Shown: positions 18,641 to 28,437, counted from the first letter of the stretch. The stretch is DNA of 64,000 nucleotides from Kiloniella spongiae (GCF_001026905.1 NZ_LAQL01000012.1:1-64000); one strand, 5' to 3'. Notes: a model not told the origin generated them from the sequence alone. Numbers and translations are program-made.

Positions 18641-18709
18641 GCACTTTTCTATATGGAATTGTTGGATTATTACAACTTACAAAGAACAAGTATTTCAGGT
18701 CTGAAAAGA

Positions 18710-19129
18710 ATGACTTCCAGTCCCCTGCCAGATATCGTCGTTCCGGCGTATGACAAATATCCTGCCGCCATACGTGAAAAGCTTCTCAACCTCAGAGAAA
18801 TGATACTGGATACAGCAGCCAGTATTCCGGCAGTTGGTCCTATAGAGGAAGCCCTAAAATGGGGACAACCAAGCTTTCTGACCGCAAAATCTAAAAGCGG
18901 TACAACAATTCGCATTGATCAAGTCAGAGAAAATCAAGGACAATACGCTCTCTATGTTCATTGCCAGACCAATCTTCTTGATCAGTTTCGCGAACTCTAT
19001 CCAACCGAGTTTACATACAGCGGTAACAGGGCAATCCTATTCAACGAAAAAGATAACCTCGCAACACACGCGCTACAGCATTGTATTTCTCTGGCGCTGA
19101 CCTATCATCTGAAAAAGAAACAGCTTTAG
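18710..19129 (+). CDS. DUF1801 domain protein
   Basis: About 139 residues. The core VPAYDKYPAAIREKLLNLREMI and EEALKWGQPSF motifs are typical of DUF1801/YdhG-like proteins, small cytoplasmic proteins of unknown function with an iron-chaperone-like fold. I prefer the ATG at 18710, which has an AGG nearby, to the one at 18653, which lacks any ribosome-binding site and adds atypical sequence. Its end overlaps the convergent CsoR-type gene by 4 bases. Confidence 0.8.
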   Translation: MTSSPLPDIVVPAYDKYPAAIREKLLNLREMILDTAASIPAVGPIEEALKWGQPSFLTAKSKSGTTIRIDQVRENQGQYALYVHCQTNLLDQFRELYPTEFTYSGNRAILFNEKDNLATHALQHCISLALTYHLKKKQL

Positions 19130-19392
19130 AGATACTTCGTGATCTCTTTCAACTCATCCAGAGTTTGGACTGATTGGCTATCTTGATCTCCCTGCCCCAA
19201 ACAATGATCAATATGGTCATGGATTAAGAGCCTCTTGGCTTTGATTACGGCTTTCTCGACAGCATATAACTGCTGCGCAACTTCAACACAAGATCGTTCA
19301 TCTTCCAGCATTTCCATAATCTTATGCATATGACCATGCGCCCGCTTGAGGCGATTGATTACCTGTTTATGCGATGCGTGCTGTGTTGACAT
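19126..19392 (-). CDS. CsoR/RcnR/FrmR-family metal- or aldehyde-sensing repressor
   Basis: An 88-residue all-helical regulator (DUF156). The ligand positions read C35, H60 and C64 (RSCVEVAQQL and HDHIDHC). This Cys-His-Cys set is that of copper-sensing CsoR. FrmR-type formaldehyde sensors have a different residue at the last position, and RcnR has His. The protein would repress an exporter or detoxification gene until the ligand binds. No such target lies next to it, so the ligand is inferred from motif only. Confidence 0.85.
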   Translation of the reverse strand: MSTQHASHKQVINRLKRAHGHMHKIMEMLEDERSCVEVAQQLYAVEKAVIKAKRLLIHDHIDHCLGQGDQDSQSVQTLDELKEITKYL

Positions 19393-19452
19393 TTTTCTGC
19401 CGTCTCATTTGAATTGTTATTCTGCATAACAAGAATTTACCATTACATAAAG

Positions 19453-19485
19453 AAAAAGCCGGAAACGAAATCGCTCCGGCTTTTT
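19453..19485 (-). terminator. Strong intrinsic terminator of the MoxR operon
   Basis: AAAAAGCCGGA (19453-19463) pairs perfectly with TCCGGCTTTTT (19475-19485). T runs lie on both sides, so it can act in both directions. It lies just after the last gene of the leftward operon that begins near 27.6 kb. Confidence 0.9.
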
Positions 19486-19509
19486 CATTTAATCTAACTG
19501 ATTAATATC

Positions 19510-20280
19510 TTAATCGAAGACAGAGGCAATTTCATTTGAAGAAACGCCTTCTTTGCTATTGCGTAGGTTGTTGTATGTCACAGCACTAACAATCAGGAAG
19601 AAGGTTGTTGTAATAACCTGCACCACGGTCGAGATAACAATCGCAAACACATTCAAGCTCGTACTAACAAAGAAAATCGTGATAAAGTTACTAATAAATC
19701 CAAGAACAATGGCAATGACCATGATGATCAGGAAAAGCCCCAGGATAGACCAGCGGTTGCCTTTGGTAAGATCTGCGCTTCGCCCAAGGCTTGCAAAGAC
19801 ACCCGGACGTTCGACGACCACAACAGGTATCACAACAAAAAAGCATATAGCCGCAAAGATCCCAGGAACAATCAGCAATACAGTACCAATAAGAATAGCA
19901 ATGTAAGCTATAAGGCCGGATAAAATCACTGGAACCAGAACACTTAGGCTTTTTGAAAGACACTCGCCAATACTAATATTGCGTCCTGTGATATCCAGAA
20001 AAACCCCGTAAACAACGGCAGCTGCAGAGGCAAACGACAGGATTGTTGAAACTATCATAATCCATACGAACTGGTTACCAAAATCATTAAACACAGTTTC
20101 CGGGTTTTCAACACTGGCTGTGAATAGACCGGAAGAAACAGACCAGATCAGCATCGGTAATTGAAAAATCAACACCAAAAGGTTTAATGGAATAAAACGT
20201 TTCAGGAAAACACTAAACGTAGTGCCTAACGTGTTGCCAACATTAAATTGGCCAACAACATTCTCATTCAAATTACTCAT
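19510..20280 (-). CDS. Multi-helix membrane protein of unknown function, paralogue of the next gene
   Basis: A 256-residue integral membrane protein with about six helices. The FLIVSAVTY and LLIVPGIFAAICFFVVIPVV segments and a conserved cytoplasmic ERPGVFASLGRSADLTKGNRW loop recall the glycerophosphodiester phosphodiesterase-associated membrane domain, but I cannot assign a function. It is the last gene of the MoxR operon. The preceding gene is a paralogue with the same loop (EQPGIIGSLKRSSELSRGSRW), which suggests an ancient tandem duplication. The sequence here is intact. Confidence 0.8.
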   Translation of the reverse strand: MSNLNENVVGQFNVGNTLGTTFSVFLKRFIPLNLLVLIFQLPMLIWSVSSGLFTASVENPETVFNDFGNQFVWIMIVSTILSFASAAAVVYGVFLDITGRNISIGECLSKSLSVLVPVILSGLIAYIAILIGTVLLIVPGIFAAICFFVVIPVVVVERPGVFASLGRSADLTKGNRWSILGLFLIIMVIAIVLGFISNFITIFFVSTSLNVFAIVISTVVQVITTTFFLIVSAVTYNNLRNSKEGVSSNEIASVFD

Positions 20281-20377
20281 ATTACCCCCTCAGATAATAA
20301 TATATCTTTTAAAATTAGAACTCGAAAAACATTATCCCAGCATATAATTAACTTCAATCAATTCTTATTCTTTGAAA

Positions 20378-21163
20378 TCATTCAAAAATAGAAGCCACCT
20401 GCTCTTTTGTTGGACCTTCCTGTAGCTGACGCAATTCAACATAGGTAAATGCAGACACAACAAAAAAATATGCAAAGACGACAGAATCTATTAGTTGCTC
20501 AACGATAAACAGAAGAGGTGTAGAAATCAGTCCATCGAAAAAAGAAGTTACATATTCGGTAAGAATAGGAAAACAAGCTGTCACCAGCACAGAAATGAAG
20601 AATAGTCCCGCAAGAGGCCAGCGACTGCCCCGTGATAATTCACTACTGCGCTTTAAGCTACCAATAATACCCGGTTGCTCGACAACGATCACAGGAATAA
20701 CAACAGCCAATAAAACCGCTACATACACCCCAGGAACAATCAAAAGCACAAGCCCCAGATAAAACAAAAATATCGTAATTGTCCCAACCACCAAAATCGG
20801 CATGAGATTGGACAGACTATTTAGTCCACACTCCCAAACAGATATTTTCTTTCCCGAGATGTATAAAAAAACACCATAAACAACAGCTGCTTCAGCTAAA
20901 AATGATGGTAATAAATACGAGAACAAAGACCCTAAATACTCATACCAATCTCTATCTATAGTAAGATTGACAGCATCTAATTGATAATCACCTGCGGATA
21001 AAGTCCATAAAATAAACGGGGCTTTAAAGAAAAAAGCCAAAGCTATAAACGATCAAAGCTTATCAGAGAAAAAAACGACAAAACTGTCCTTTAAAATTTT
21101 ACCCAGATTTAAAGAACCATTTCTCCAGTTATTTTCTGGAGTAACATCATTATCATTTATCAT
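20378..21163 (-). pseudogene. Membrane-protein paralogue interrupted by an in-frame TGA
   Basis: Reading leftward from the ATG at 21163, 36 codons run to a TGA at 21055-21053. The same frame then continues without further stops to 20378, 262 codons in all. Aligned with the paralogue at 19510-20280, sequence on both sides of the TGA matches (FVVFFSDKL before, ALAFFFKAPFILW after), so this is a single gene. The stop falls in the first transmembrane helix. A nonsense mutation is most likely, for example from TGG. Restart at the TTG at 21040 could still give a 220-residue protein lacking the N-terminus. The ATG overlaps the stop of the RDD gene, so it belongs to the operon. A sequencing error cannot be excluded. 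Confidence 0.8.
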
Positions 21164-22196
21164 GTTTATTTTCCCGGCGGACACCAAAGAGCATCTTGGC
21201 TTCAAGCCTCTTACGCAGCGCGGCGTAATAGGCTTTAAGAAATGCCTTATCACTTTGTGTGTTCGTTCCTTTGTGGTTTTTCCAATAGAATGAAGACGTT
21301 TCAGTCTTCGGTGGTTCAACCCATTTAATTTTTGCTTTTATTCGTTCGGTGACTTCTTTGATTGTTTTTGGGGCAACCTCTGGTTTTCTCAGCAGTTCTT
21401 CCAAAGTTTGCAGCTCATATATGCCATAGGCATCAACCTGCTCATCCGAGAATCTGTACAGATCCACTTGTCCTGTACTCCTTGAGATTTTTTGGGTTGC
21501 AACTCCGAGAGTATCTTTATCTTGAACGATATCACCCAGCAGATTTGTTTTTGGTATCTTTACAACCCAAGTTCCGGCAATCATGTCCCCTGCTCTCAAG
21601 CGGTCTTTATTAAAAAAGGGCAGAAAAAGAAAAACGCCGAGCCAGATCCAAATCAAGAGACTGATAATCCCTTCATATCCGGAGGAAACGGGGGAAAAAA
21701 GCATCGAAATCGGCAAAAAGAGTTCCAGTTCGCGCATCAAGTTGCGAGCAAAAACGGCATCTGGTTTCAATTGTCCGCCCTTGCGATCAACAACCCGGAT
21801 GCCCAAGGCACGCTTGCCCGGAGTTCGTCCCTGCCATTTTATTTCAAAGAAACTGAAGTAAAAATTATACCAAAGAAACAAAAGAACAGTGACTATGGAA
21901 TAAAGAACATAGATGAACTCTTCATTTTCCAGAAAATTTTCCCAAAGCTTAGAAAAAACAAATCCAAGAATAATTAATATCGGCACCCCATAAACAATCA
22001 TTAGATCCAGCAAAACCGCCGCCAAGCGATCTCCACGGGAAGCCAATTGAAAGTTGACGGGAACACCTTCGGGGGTAATCACACGCCGCCAATGGCTTTT
22101 CTCTTGTTGGGCTTTAGTCTTGATCTTCTTTTTCTTTGATCCAGGCACCTTTGAGGAAGGTGTTCGGGAAGAAGGAGGCGTCACTGTCTGTTGCAT
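21153..22196 (-). CDS. RDD-family membrane protein
   Basis: A 347-residue protein. After a basic, low-complexity N-terminus (KVPGSKKKKIKTKAQQEK) comes the RDD domain with its Arg-Asp-Asp-type motif at GDRLAAVLLDLMI. The GRTPGKRALGIRVVDRKGGQL signature follows, and then a charged cytoplasmic C-terminal half of about 150 residues that I do not recognise. RDD proteins are small membrane proteins of unclear function, often with SpoIIM and DUF58 genes. It overlaps the SpoIIM gene upstream by 16 bases and the paralogue downstream by 11. Confidence 0.85.
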   Translation of the reverse strand: MQQTVTPPSSRTPSSKVPGSKKKKIKTKAQQEKSHWRRVITPEGVPVNFQLASRGDRLAAVLLDLMIVYGVPILIILGFVFSKLWENFLENEEFIYVLYSIVTVLLFLWYNFYFSFFEIKWQGRTPGKRALGIRVVDRKGGQLKPDAVFARNLMRELELFLPISMLFSPVSSGYEGIISLLIWIWLGVFLFLPFFNKDRLRAGDMIAGTWVVKIPKTNLLGDIVQDKDTLGVATQKISRSTGQVDLYRFSDEQVDAYGIYELQTLEELLRKPEVAPKTIKEVTERIKAKIKWVEPPKTETSSFYWKNHKGTNTQSDKAFLKAYYAALRKRLEAKMLFGVRRENKHDK

Positions 22197-23188
22197 ATTT
22201 TACGCCCCCAATAGCCAAAATACACCCCCCAGAATGTCAGCATAGAACTACCAATAAGAAAGCGTGTGGACGTATCTGTTATCCATTGACGTCCAAAGCC
22301 TTCGAGTATTGCTGCAATCAAAAGCATGAGGACGGCCCCAATAACAATCTTAGCGGCTTGACGTCCCTCGTGCGCAAGATTTGAAAGCCTGGATTTGTTC
22401 CCCGGTATTATCATTCCCTTGGCAAGACCAAGTCCACCTGCCCCACAAAGAATAATTGCCAGTAGTTCGGTCGTTCCATGAATAGACAACCAGCCAGCAA
22501 CATCCACCCCCAAACCACGGCTGCTATAAAGGGCAACAAATGATCCCAAGGTTAGGCCATTGTAAAAAATCAGAACAATTGTTGGCACCCCAAGGGCAAA
22601 CCCGAGTGCAAAAGAGAACATGCCCACAGATGAATTGTGCGAGAACAAAGACGACGCAAAAACATTTAATTCATGTGCTTCAATGTCAGCACCGTCATAT
22701 AAACCTTTGCGTAAATCTTCTGTTGCGCTGGCAGGCGTACGCCCACTGGACATACCATCGCTTACAATCGTGTAATACCACTCTTCATTCGTGATAGTCA
22801 GATAATAGGCAATAAGTGCGGCAACAAGCATTATAATAGTCGTCAAGAGAACACGCCAACGTGCACTCCAAACAGCCGCGGGTAATTCTTCAAACAGAAA
22901 CTTAAAAACAGTTCCCCCAAAACTGGCATGTACTCCATAGATACAAAAGTAAGCCCTTGTTGACAGAAGTTCGAGATATTCAAGTAAATTTCGATCTAAC
23001 GAAACACCTCGTGCAACGGATAGAGAGGAAAGTGTAAAGCGATAGAGATTTGGAAGACGCATCAATTGTTCCGCATCCAACGATTTGACGCCTTTCTTTT
23101 CTATTTTTTCCACCAGATCTTGAAGCTCTTTCCACGACGCTTCACGTTCTTTACGAAACTGTGAACTTTTCAGTGTTGCATCTGACAT
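22181..23188 (-). CDS. SpoIIM-family (stage II sporulation protein M-like) membrane protein
   Basis: A 335-residue membrane protein with an N-terminal cytoplasmic helical part (residues 1-100) and five to six helices containing the NSSVGMFSFALGFALGVPT and HGTTELLAIILCGAGGLGLAKG motifs of the SpoIIM/DUF95 family. In non-sporulating bacteria these genes accompany MoxR/DUF58 and RDD genes, as here, and their function is unknown. The gene lies 19 bases after the DUF58 gene. Confidence 0.88.
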   Translation of the reverse strand: MSDATLKSSQFRKEREASWKELQDLVEKIEKKGVKSLDAEQLMRLPNLYRFTLSSLSVARGVSLDRNLLEYLELLSTRAYFCIYGVHASFGGTVFKFLFEELPAAVWSARWRVLLTTIIMLVAALIAYYLTITNEEWYYTIVSDGMSSGRTPASATEDLRKGLYDGADIEAHELNVFASSLFSHNSSVGMFSFALGFALGVPTIVLIFYNGLTLGSFVALYSSRGLGVDVAGWLSIHGTTELLAIILCGAGGLGLAKGMIIPGNKSRLSNLAHEGRQAAKIVIGAVLMLLIAAILEGFGRQWITDTSTRFLIGSSMLTFWGVYFGYWGRKICNRQ

Positions 23189-23206
23189 TATGTACGCCTC
23201 TTCATA

Positions 23207-24523
23207 TCAGATTAGCTCCTGATGTTTTATGGCCAGATAGCGTTCAACAAGATCAGCACTCAATGATGCCGCCTGGGCCTGAATACAATGCACCCCAAGA
23301 CGACGTAACCTCTCAAAAACAACTCGCCTATCCCTGAGAAAGTCGTCTGCAACAACCGACTTGGCAATATCATTCACGGAATGTGGTTTTCTTTCAGCTA
23401 CCTCAGAAAGTTCACGATCTTCCAAAGTAACAAAAATAATTAGATGGCGCTTGGCCATGCGCGTAATATTTTCAATCATCAACTCTGCTGTAACTGTATC
23501 AACAAAGTCGGTGTAGAGAACAATTAATGATCTGCGTTGCAATTTGCCCGAAAGGTGAGAAAGCCCCAGCGTAAAGTTGGTTTCATTATGCTGGTAATCC
23601 AGTTCTGCACAATTTGACTGTAGATGACTAAAGGCCTGATGTCCGCCCAAAGGTTTTGCAAGCCTTCTGACTTTAGCATCAAAACCATACAAGCCAACCT
23701 TATCGCCCCCCCTTAGAGCCATAAATCCCAACAGTAAGCCGGCATTGATCATGTGATCCAGCTGCGGCAGCCCATCTATGGGTCTTGTCATCAAATGCCC
23801 TGTGTCAAAAGCAAGAATGACATTGTGATTTCGTTCGACCTGAAATTCCTTACATACCAATTTGCGATGTCTTGCTGAATGCTTCCAATCAATCGAACGC
23901 AAATCATACCCCGGCTGATATTCACGCAAGGCATCAAACTCGGTTCCGTCGCCACGTTGTTGCTGTACCTTAGTTCCATGAAACGCATCACGACTATCAA
24001 TCTGTAATGCAGCAGTCTTTACAGCATGTACGTTGGGTACAATCGACACTTCATGATCTAGATCCCATTTGGTTTGTCGAACAACTAACCCCCAAGGACT
24101 ATACCACTTGAGCCATAGGTTGGTTATCTTAGCTTTGCCTCGCCGCTTTACAACCAGAGGAAACGCCAGTTCACCAACCTCTCTTTGATCCAGACGATCA
24201 ATAATCACAGGTGCAGCTTTATTAAGATACTCACTCTCTACATCCAACAAAGCTGTCACACCATATGCCCGAAGCCGACTGGAAATCGTAAGAGAGAAAT
24301 AGGCATAATCTTCGTGCCCGGCATAGAGTAACTGCGGAATATTTTGCGACAGAGCTATTCGGCTTGCCCCCAATGAATTCAGAGCATCAAACCCAATAAG
24401 CAAAAGAGCCAGGAACAAATAAACCACACCAAACAGCCACAGCCCCTCATCCCAAATAATCAGGATAAGGCTGAGGGGTATTCCCAGCGAGATAAGAAGG
24501 GCACTACGAAGCGTTGGTCTCAT
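23207..24523 (-). CDS. DUF58 domain protein
   Basis: A 438-residue protein with two N-terminal transmembrane helices. The DUF58 core (RGDGTEFDALREYQPGYD, then RSIDWKHSARHRKLV) is followed by a von Willebrand A-like part with the metal-site aspartate in VILAFDTGHLM. DUF58 proteins pair with MoxR ATPases and are thought to act in assembly or maturation of other proteins or metal centres. The start codon overlaps the MoxR stop codon, which indicates coupled translation. Confidence 0.9.
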   Translation of the reverse strand: MRPTLRSALLISLGIPLSLILIIWDEGLWLFGVVYLFLALLLIGFDALNSLGASRIALSQNIPQLLYAGHEDYAYFSLTISSRLRAYGVTALLDVESEYLNKAAPVIIDRLDQREVGELAFPLVVKRRGKAKITNLWLKWYSPWGLVVRQTKWDLDHEVSIVPNVHAVKTAALQIDSRDAFHGTKVQQQRGDGTEFDALREYQPGYDLRSIDWKHSARHRKLVCKEFQVERNHNVILAFDTGHLMTRPIDGLPQLDHMINAGLLLGFMALRGGDKVGLYGFDAKVRRLAKPLGGHQAFSHLQSNCAELDYQHNETNFTLGLSHLSGKLQRRSLIVLYTDFVDTVTAELMIENITRMAKRHLIIFVTLEDRELSEVAERKPHSVNDIAKSVVADDFLRDRRVVFERLRRLGVHCIQAQAASLSADLVERYLAIKHQELI

Positions 24524-25479
24524 TATCTCGGGGCAGCTGTCTGTTCCAGAATTTCACGAATAACATTGTTTGTCCGTGTTCCTTCAATTTCTGCGCTAGG
24601 CGCAAGAACAACACGGTGATGTAATCCGGGAATAGCGACAAATTTCACGTCATCCGGGATCACATAGTCTCGTCCCTGTAAAGCCGCATATGCTCTGGAA
24701 GCTGCGGCCAGCATCGTTGCAGATCTAGGAGACCCTCCGAACTGAAGTGCCGGGTGCTCTCGGGTGGCACGAACAACAGAAACAATATAATTGGTTATGT
24801 CCGGGCTTAATCTAACTTTGGCAACGAGTGCCCTCATCTCTTCCAGCTTATCCAGATCAGCGATTCCCTTCATGCCAAATTCATCCAGCTTTGGCATCGA
24901 TGTCTGATGGCCATGCATTGCAACAATTGACCGTTCCTCGGCTTCACTTGGGTACTCCAAGACATGTTTGAACATGAAACGGTCCAATTGAGCTTCCGGC
25001 AAGGGGTAGGTTCCCTGTTGCTCAATAGGGTTTTGTGTCGCAATCACCAGAAATCCAGCCCCTAGATCATGGCTGGTACCATCAATTGTTACGGATCGCT
25101 CACTCATCGCTTCAAGCAAAGCAGATTGCGTCTTGGGCGGTGTTCTGTTGATTTCATCCGCCAAAAGCAAGTCTGTAAAGATCGGTCCTTTGGTAAGAGA
25201 AAACTCGTTCGTCTGAAAATTGAACAAGTTTGTCCCCAGGACATCACCCGGCATAAGGTCCGGTGTAAACTGGATACGTCCAAATTTTAAATTCAAAGCT
25301 TTTGAGAATGAACGAACCAACAGCGTTTTACCTGTTCCGGGAACTCCTTCCAGCAAGATATGCCCTTTGCACAACAGGCTGACCAAGATCAGATCCAATG
25401 CGCCTTCTTGCCCGACAATTGTCCTACGTACTTCTGCTTTTAAACCGTCACTAATGGTCCGGATGTCATCCAGTTCCAT
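24523..25479 (-). CDS. MoxR-family AAA+ ATPase
   Basis: About 318 residues. Walker A GVPGTGKT, Walker B LLADEINR, sensor 1 ([22 protein letters not shown]) and the arginine-finger region all match MoxR. The start is the ATG at 25479, preceded by AGGAGA at 6 bases; a longer frame from 25521 has no such signal. MoxR ATPases work with VWA and DUF58 partners as chaperones. The gene overlaps the DUF4350 gene by 14 bases. Confidence 0.93.
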   Translation of the reverse strand: MELDDIRTISDGLKAEVRRTIVGQEGALDLILVSLLCKGHILLEGVPGTGKTLLVRSFSKALNLKFGRIQFTPDLMPGDVLGTNLFNFQTNEFSLTKGPIFTDLLLADEINRTPPKTQSALLEAMSERSVTIDGTSHDLGAGFLVIATQNPIEQQGTYPLPEAQLDRFMFKHVLEYPSEAEERSIVAMHGHQTSMPKLDEFGMKGIADLDKLEEMRALVAKVRLSPDITNYIVSVVRATREHPALQFGGSPRSATMLAAASRAYAALQGRDYVIPDDVKFVAIPGLHHRVVLAPSAEIEGTRTNNVIREILEQTAAPR

Positions 25480-26722
25480 GCAGCATCTCCTGTTTCCATC
25501 TATGGATATTCTGTGCTGCACGAATGGCAGCTAAAACGTTAAATGTGTTTGCTTTGTATAAATCTTCGGCCGTTCTGATCACTTCACTACTGCTGATACC
25601 AATACCACGGGCATGGCCAACACGATCAAGCCATCGAAGCAGTTCGTATGGTTCGATATTCTTTGGGGCGTGCAAATTCAGAGCAACTGATTGCAACGAT
25701 CTGTCCACATACTGCTTGAGCATCAAAGCGCCGTGTCCGCCAAAAGCAAGAAGCTCAGCCGTGTTTCCAATCAAGAATTCTTTACCCGTCTGGTACTCCT
25801 GATCACTCCGTTCAGGTGATCCAAATCGCGTAAAGCTGCTCCACGCCAGAAAAAGAACAGATACGGCAACCAGCAATGAGACAACAGCAAAAGGAAACTC
25901 AAACATCTTTTGCCACAAACTTGGCTCGGATGCATAGCCATGAGACGTTTCATCAATGATAACGCCACCGGTTTTACCATGAGTAAGCTCGTTAATAACA
26001 CTAACAATAAAGGCAGCGTTTCCTGCGTTATCCAGTCCGTGGTTTGACAGGATATCCGGGTCACTCAAAACCCAGGTACGATCTATATCATAGAAAAAAT
26101 CGGACTGGATTACTTCGGCTAAGAGAATACCCTGATCGTTATAAACCAAGGGACGTAACACATCCGTGTTTTCAGCAATCAACTGTGGCGCAAGAACGGA
26201 TAGCTGCTGATCCAGAGAAAATAATTCAGAATCCCAAGTAAAATTTTCTGCCGTCAGCGTTGTATCATTTCGAATAAGTTCCAGATCATTTCCGACGTAT
26301 TCCAGAATATTCAGAACCTGACCTGACTGCTTTAGTTTCATTTCCTTGACCCAGCGACTATTTTGCGGGTCTGGGCGGACATCCCATTTAGGTAAAACAA
26401 TCAATGATCCCACACCACTGAAACCTGTCAGGGTATTGGATAATCCAGAAGCCGTTTGCGGCTCAATCACCAGTTTGACATCGGAAAAATTAAACCCACC
26501 ACGAATTTCACGGCTAATACGTGTTCGGAAATTCATTTTCTGCAACAGCTTGGTAAAAGCTTTGTGGCCAACAGCTGATTCAGAATAGGAATTCGCCCCA
26601 TAGGAGTTTAGCTTTACAAGTTTATCCTGATAGATAGAAGCAACAAAAGCGCCCAAAAACGAAAGCATTCCAATCACAAGCAACCACAACAGGGTGCGTT
26701 TTGAAAAGACCCGATCGTCCAT
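25466..26722 (-). CDS. DUF4350 domain protein
   Basis: A 418-residue membrane-anchored protein with a helix near residues 12-30 and another near 275-295. Between them is a soluble periplasmic domain with [20 protein letters not shown] and [12 protein letters not shown], the motifs of DUF4350. The cytoplasmic tail has [15 protein letters not shown]. Genes of this type sit with MoxR, DUF58 and DUF4129 genes in many bacteria. The function is unknown. The start base coincides with the last base of the upstream gene. Confidence 0.85.
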   Translation of the reverse strand: MDDRVFSKRTLLWLLVIGMLSFLGAFVASIYQDKLVKLNSYGANSYSESAVGHKAFTKLLQKMNFRTRISREIRGGFNFSDVKLVIEPQTASGLSNTLTGFSGVGSLIVLPKWDVRPDPQNSRWVKEMKLKQSGQVLNILEYVGNDLELIRNDTTLTAENFTWDSELFSLDQQLSVLAPQLIAENTDVLRPLVYNDQGILLAEVIQSDFFYDIDRTWVLSDPDILSNHGLDNAGNAAFIVSVINELTHGKTGGVIIDETSHGYASEPSLWQKMFEFPFAVVSLLVAVSVLFLAWSSFTRFGSPERSDQEYQTGKEFLIGNTAELLAFGGHGALMLKQYVDRSLQSVALNLHAPKNIEPYELLRWLDRVGHARGIGISSSEVIRTAEDLYKANTFNVLAAIRAAQNIHRWKQEMLHGTG

Positions 26723-27633
26723 TATGCGTCCCCCTGCTGGGCAGCGGCTTGACTACCTGACGCCATGCTTCTAGGCGTCATAAAGATCTGGAATGCTTCA
26801 CGGCACGATGAAAACTCTTCAGGCCCAGCTGAACGCCCGCCAAATTCGGTCAATTCTTCGGCGTTTACAATAACAATCATCTTTTTCTTGATATCAACTG
26901 GTAGCCAATCTGCTTGCAAGATCTCTCTATTCGTCAAGGCATCTGGCAAGGTTGTGTGATAACTCTCTTTTACATGTTTCAGGCAACACAAAAGAATGGC
27001 CCGAATTGCTGCTTCGAAATGCCCCTGACGCGCCAATTGATCCGCATGTTCCAATGTTACCTTGCTCAGTTCATCTGAAATGCGCGTTACTCTGGCATAA
27101 GAGCTCGCCTCTTCTTCGACGACAGTTTTATTTTGAGGGCGCCGTTTTAAATCACTGAAATAGCGATAGGCGGCTTTGGCCAGCAAAACCACAACAACAG
27201 CTAAGAAACCGAAAAGAATAATCTGGCCTAGAAACTCCAATGCCGAGAGATCAAAGGGTTCAGAATTTTCCTTCTTTTTCTCTGGTACTTTCTTTTCGGC
27301 TTTCTCGGATTTCACATCAAAAGGAGGTTCACTTTGGTAACGATCACCCGAATAGATATCTTCAATTGCCTCTTCGACTGCCCCATCAATTGATTGAGCA
27401 ACAACACTAGATGGAACAAGGAGGACCACCCCTAAGTTCAACAAAAGGAACAAAGAGCCTATTAGAATATATTTTTGTATATTCAGACATCGACAGCGCG
27501 ATATCGTATTTCTAATTCTTAAAAACAAAAGATAAGGATCCCCACACAGCCTTATCAAGTCGATGACACTTTGGCAGACGTCAATCCATAAAAAAACGTG
27601 AATAAGTTTAAAATAGTAACCAGAACGCACCAA
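26722..27633 (-). CDS. DUF4129 domain membrane protein
   Basis: The 303-residue frame starts at a weak TTG, and the true start may be further in. It contains a signal-like helix (IGSLFLLLNLGVVLLVPSS), a Lys/Glu-rich linker, a transmembrane helix, and a C-terminal DUF4129 domain (ARQGHFEAAIRAILLCCLKH and FGGRSAGPEEFSSC). It is the first gene of the leftward MoxR operon. The domain is usually cytoplasmic and accompanies MoxR/DUF58 genes. The function is unknown. Confidence 0.75.
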   Translation of the reverse strand: MVRSGYYFKLIHVFLWIDVCQSVIDLIRLCGDPYLLFLRIRNTISRCRCLNIQKYILIGSLFLLLNLGVVLLVPSSVVAQSIDGAVEEAIEDIYSGDRYQSEPPFDVKSEKAEKKVPEKKKENSEPFDLSALEFLGQIILFGFLAVVVVLLAKAAYRYFSDLKRRPQNKTVVEEEASSYARVTRISDELSKVTLEHADQLARQGHFEAAIRAILLCCLKHVKESYHTTLPDALTNREILQADWLPVDIKKKMIVIVNAEELTEFGGRSAGPEEFSSCREAFQIFMTPRSMASGSQAAAQQGDA

Positions 27634-27736
27634 AACCTTGACGAGAATTCAACGCAGAATGACACAGCCACAAGAATAGTGTCTATAGTTTTTTTCGACC
27701 TCACAGAACAATAAACTAATTGTTGTTAGGGCTACT

Positions 27737-27762
27737 ATTGTTACTGGGTATTGTTACTGGGC
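27737..27762. repeat. 13-bp tandem duplication
   Basis: ATTGTTACTGGG followed by T (27737-27749) or C (27750-27762), side by side. The second copy contains the stop codon of the TetR gene on the minus strand, so the duplication has built the present gene end. Confidence 0.8.
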
Positions 27763-28305
27763 AACATAGTCAATAATCTGGTCAAAGGTCTGCAGACCAT
27801 CCATTGTACGGGCTACAATAAGTCCCCCTTCAAGCAACGCCAATAGCTTCAGAGCCTCGCTTTGCGCGCTTTCTTCAGAATATACGCTTGCCTTATCGGA
27901 TAGAAAGACACGGGTAAGCCAGGACATATTTTGATCAAAAAATGCCTTGGATTTCACCATCACGTTATCTGGGAGTGATGAAATCTCGGCCCCTAACATG
28001 CCGCAGAGACACATTTGTTCACCCGCAGCATAAGAAGACCGAAAAGCTTCTTTGTAGCGCAGCACCTGTTCCATTGCAGAATAAGCATCAGGTTCCCCCA
28101 AGCTTTCGATAAAGCGTTCGGTATATCGTTGTGTGACGGCGACACCCAAATCAGCTTTGGAGGGAAAGTGATAGTGAATACTAGCTGTCTTGATGCCAAT
28201 TTCAGCAGAGATATCGCGAAAGCTAAAGGCGTTATAACCACGTGTACGAATGTAGTCTTCTGCAATGTCCATAATTGCCGATGCTGTTTTTGATCTTTCG
28301 GTCAT
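27754..28305 (-). CDS. TetR-family transcriptional regulator
   Basis: About 183 residues from the ATG at 28305, which has GAGAG in front; the longer frame to 28398 lacks a signal. The N-terminal helix-turn-helix reads AFSFRDISAEIGIKTASIHYHFPSK, typical of TetR and close to AcrR/NemR-type regulators. The C-terminal ligand domain contains CLCGMLGAEI, whose cysteines recall NemR-like sensors of electrophiles. It is divergent from a cupin gene, with a 16-base palindrome between them, so control of the cupin gene and itself is likely. Confidence 0.88.
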   Translation of the reverse strand: MTERSKTASAIMDIAEDYIRTRGYNAFSFRDISAEIGIKTASIHYHFPSKADLGVAVTQRYTERFIESLGEPDAYSAMEQVLRYKEAFRSSYAAGEQMCLCGMLGAEISSLPDNVMVKSKAFFDQNMSWLTRVFLSDKASVYSEESAQSEALKLLALLEGGLIVARTMDGLQTFDQIIDYVAQ

Positions 28306-28405
28306 TTGTCTCTCTACTCTTAGCGAACCATTCGGCTTACCTATTAATTGATAGATAGCCTCTTGACGTTTCTTTTTAAAGGCATAAATGATAAACAAGA
28401 AAAAT

Positions 28406-28421
28406 TACCTACTCATAGGTA
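28406..28421. promoter_or_regulatory. Candidate TetR operator in front of the cupin gene
   Basis: TACCTA and TAGGTA are perfect 6-base arms around CTCA. A half-site TTACCTA also occurs at 28338-28344. It lies 16 bases before the cupin ATG and 100 bases from the TetR start. Confidence 0.55.
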
Positions 28422-28437
28422 CATAACGGAGAGCTTT

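Noticed and set aside
21053-21055. TGA read as selenocysteine
   Set aside because: The aligned paralogue has Ile, not Cys, at this point, and the site is in a transmembrane helix. No SECIS-like hairpin was evident.
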